NCBI GenBank assembly: GCA_934589665.1
Contig: CAKTOJ010000017.1
Location: 1-22,338 of the forward strand
Direction of reading: 5' to 3'
DNA length: 22,338 nucleotides
From: an uncultured Oscillospiraceae bacterium
GTDB taxonomy: Bacteria > Bacillota > Clostridia > Oscillospirales > Oscillospiraceae
Positions 20,626 through 22,338 of this stretch are shown here, one piece after another. Below the pieces are notes generated by a model. It ran no database searches, was not told where the DNA came from, and saw only the letters and a list, made by a program, of their open reading frames with translations. The first letter of the stretch is position 1. Every line of letters begins with the position of its first letter. Position numbers and translations under genes: made by a program.

Positions 20626-21885
20626 TTAGCCGAAGAGCGACATGAGAACACCGGCCGCGATCGCGGAGCCGATAACGCCGGCCACGTTCGGGCCCATGGC
20701 GTGCATTAGCAGGAAGTTCGCGGGATTCTCCTTCTGACCGACGACCTGAGAGACACGCGCCGCCATCGGGACGGCGGAAACGCCGGCGGAACCGATCAGC
20801 GGGTTGATCTTCTCCTTGAGGAACAGGTTCATGAGCTTGGCAAGCAGAACGCCGCCAGCGGTGCCGAAGCCGAAGGCCACGACGCCCATGCACATGATCT
20901 CGATGGTCTGGAGGGAGAGGAAGGTGGTGGCCGTCGCCGTCGCACCGACGGTGAAGCCGAGGAAGATGGTGACAATGTTCATCAGCTCGTTGCCGGCCGT
21001 CTTCTGGAGACGATCGACCACGCCGGACTCCTTAAAGAGGTTGCCGAGCATAAGGCAGGCAATCAAAGGAGCGGCGGAGGGAACGAGCAGTGCCACGAAC
21101 ACGGTGATCATAATGGGGAAGATGATCTTCTCGCGCTTGCTGACCTGACGCAGCGGCTTCATGACGATCTTACGCTCTTCCTTGGTGGTCAGGGCCTTCA
21201 TGATGGGCGGCTGAATGACCGGAACGAGCGCCATGTAGGAGTACGCAGCAACGGCGATGGGGCCGAGCAGCTCAGGAGCGAGACGGGAGGTGACGAAGAT
21301 CGCCGTCGGGCCGTCTGCACCACCGATGATACCGATGGAGGAGGACTGCTGCGGGGTGAAGCCGAGGAACTGCGTGCCGACATAGGTCATGAAGATACCA
21401 AGCTGGGCGGCAGCGCCGAGCAGAAGGCTCTTGGGGTTGGCGATCAGGGGACCGAAGTCGGTCATCGTGCCGACGCCCATGAAAATCAGGCAGGGGTAGA
21501 TGCCGAGCTTGACGCCCAGATACAGAACGTCGAGCAGACCGAGCGTGACCGTATCACCGGGCGCCCATGCCGAAAGCACTGCATCCGATACGCCGGACGA
21601 GGCCATCTCCGTCAGGAACTCCTGCGTGATGGGACTTCCGCCGAACAGATCCCAGTGGACGTGTCCGCCCGCGAACAGGATCTCGTGGAACATATCCGCA
21701 CCGGGCAGGTTGGTGCACAGCATACCAAAGGCGATGGGCAGGAGCAGCAGAGGCTCGAAGCCCTTCACGATGGCCAGATAGAGCAGGACAAAGGAAATGG
21801 CGATCATGATGAGACATTTCCAATTGCCTTCCTGACCGAACAGATAGAAACCGGTCTGCCGCGCGAAATTGAGAATAGCATCCAT
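20626..21885 (-). CDS. Sodium-translocating decarboxylase beta subunit (GcdB/OadB/MmdB family)
   Basis: This 419-residue integral membrane protein has about nine to eleven helices. The family hallmark [20 protein letters not shown] is present and carries the Asp involved in Na+ binding. Other matches are [20 protein letters not shown], a soluble loop rich in Lys/Arg ([20 protein letters not shown]) and the C-terminal [16 protein letters not shown] and [20 protein letters not shown]. The beta subunit couples decarboxylation of the carboxybiotin carrier to Na+ export. The biotin carrier gene lies 47 bp upstream on the same strand, so the complex is encoded as an operon that continues beyond the window. 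Which substrate is used (glutaconyl-CoA, oxaloacetate or methylmalonyl-CoA) depends on the alpha subunit, which is not visible. Confidence 0.93.
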   Translation of the reverse strand: MDAILNFARQTGFYLFGQEGNWKCLIMIAISFVLLYLAIVKGFEPLLLLPIAFGMLCTNLPGADMFHEILFAGGHVHWDLFGGSPITQEFLTEMASSGVSDAVLSAWAPGDTVTLGLLDVLYLGVKLGIYPCLIFMGVGTMTDFGPLIANPKSLLLGAAAQLGIFMTYVGTQFLGFTPQQSSSIGIIGGADGPTAIFVTSRLAPELLGPIAVAAYSYMALVPVIQPPIMKALTTKEERKIVMKPLRQVSKREKIIFPIMITVFVALLVPSAAPLIACLMLGNLFKESGVVDRLQKTAGNELMNIVTIFLGFTVGATATATTFLSLQTIEIMCMGVVAFGFGTAGGVLLAKLMNLFLKEKINPLIGSAGVSAVPMAARVSQVVGQKENPANFLLMHAMGPNVAGVIGSAIAAGVLMSLFG

Positions 21886-21932
21886 TTATTTCTGGTTTCC
21901 TTTCACAGTTTTTTCAAGGATGTGCTTTTGTC

Positions 21933-22338
21933 TCAGCCGATGACGCACAGAACGTCGCCGGGGTTGACGGCAGCGCCCTTGGCAACTGCGACGGACTTGA
22001 TGGTGCCGGCCGCGGGGGCAAAGATCTCGTTCTCCATCTTCATGGCCTCGAGGATGAAGAGCAGATCGCCGGCGGCGACGGTCTGACCGGCGGAAACCTT
22101 GACGTCAAGGATGGTGCCGGGCATGGGGCTGGTCACGGTCTCGCCGGAGCCGGCGGGAGCGGCAGCGGGAGCAGCGGCCTTGGGGGCGGCAGCCGGAGCG
22201 GGAGCAGCGGCAGGAGCGGCGGCGCGGGCCACAGGAGCGGCAGCGGCGCGGGAGACAGGGGCGGAAGCCATGCGGCCGCCGGCAGCGGACTCGACGGTAA
22301 CTTCGTAGGCGGTGCCGTTAACGGTGACAGTATACTGC
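21933..22338 (-). CDS. Biotin carrier subunit of Na+-translocating decarboxylase, 5' end outside window
   Basis: The frame is open to the window edge: before the first in-window ATG (22271) it reads [20 protein letters not shown], the usual N-terminus of these carriers, so only a few codons are missing. An alanine/proline-rich flexible linker of about 40 residues follows, then a biotinyl domain with [20 protein letters not shown] and the biotinylation site EAMKMEN; the modified lysine is codon 22038-22040. The domain ends at GDVLCVIG and stop. The linker lets biotin shuttle between the carboxyltransferase and the membrane beta subunit encoded next. Family is certain; gamma, delta or separate-subunit naming varies. 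Confidence 0.92.
   Translation of the reverse strand, partial: QYTVTVNGTAYEVTVESAAGGRMASAPVSRAAAAPVARAAAPAAAPAPAAAPKAAAPAAAPAGSGETVTSPMPGTILDVKVSAGQTVAAGDLLFILEAMKMENEIFAPAAGTIKSVAVAKGAAVNPGDVLCVIG

Noticed and set aside
20626..22338. Naming the decarboxylase oadB or gcdB
   Set aside because: The alpha subunit that sets the substrate lies outside the window.

Overview
The window looks like chromosomal DNA of an endospore-forming, anaerobic Clostridia, most likely an Oscillospirales/Oscillospiraceae-type gut bacterium. This is inferred from high GC, a spoIIID gene behind a sigma-E-like promoter, a biotin-dependent sodium-pump decarboxylase, an LCP enzyme, an SLH-domain protein and gram-positive Shine-Dalgarno sequences. 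I see no phage, IS element, CRISPR array or rRNA. The single tRNA gene is tRNA-Ser(GGA).

Layout. 1-4.07 kb (+): a probable operon of a DUF1846 protein (5' end cut by the window edge), the RNA-binding transcription accessory protein Tex and a YcxB-like membrane protein. 4.09-5.3 kb (-): a nucleotide-sugar pyrophosphorylase-like gene, then a terminator that overlaps the ribosome binding site of a 78-residue hypothetical protein. 5.45-6.39 kb (+): an AEC-family transporter, divergent from the pyrophosphorylase. 6.46-10.65 kb (-): a five-gene, nearly gapless operon encoding two GT-C-like polytopic membrane proteins, a UbiA-superfamily enzyme resembling polyprenyl-phosphate phosphoribosyltransferase (DPPR synthase), and a pair of ArnE/ArnF-like four-helix transporters. 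Together these look like a compact module that makes, flips and uses a polyprenyl-phosphate-linked pentose. 10.79-11.04 kb (+): spoIIID. 11.22-13.69 kb (+): an LCP ligase and a secreted SLH/transglutaminase-like protein.

13.77-18.77 kb (-): two tandem hybrid histidine kinases with extracytoplasmic solute-binding-type sensor domains. Both are damaged. The upstream one (16147-18769) is split by three frame-breaking lesions, one of which removes the phosphorylatable histidine. The downstream one (13769-15985) is nearly open but appears to lack part of its first sensor domain and the region from the ATP-lid to the start of the receiver domain. Between them is a convincing class I cyclic-di-GMP (GEMM) riboswitch followed by an intrinsic terminator, so the downstream kinase is probably controlled by c-di-GMP through transcription termination. 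The lesions may be real decay or recombination, or an assembly artefact at motifs shared among kinase paralogues.

19.0-22.3 kb (-): tRNA-Ser with its own promoter and terminator, a subgroup Ic aspartate aminotransferase with an extended -10 promoter and a 14-bp palindrome over the predicted start site, then the beta (membrane) subunit and the biotin carrier subunit (cut by the window edge) of a Na+-translocating decarboxylase.

The most interesting points are the lipid-linked pentose module, the c-di-GMP riboswitch in front of a kinase gene, the clustered lesions in the two kinases, and the terminator hairpin that would sequester a Shine-Dalgarno sequence.
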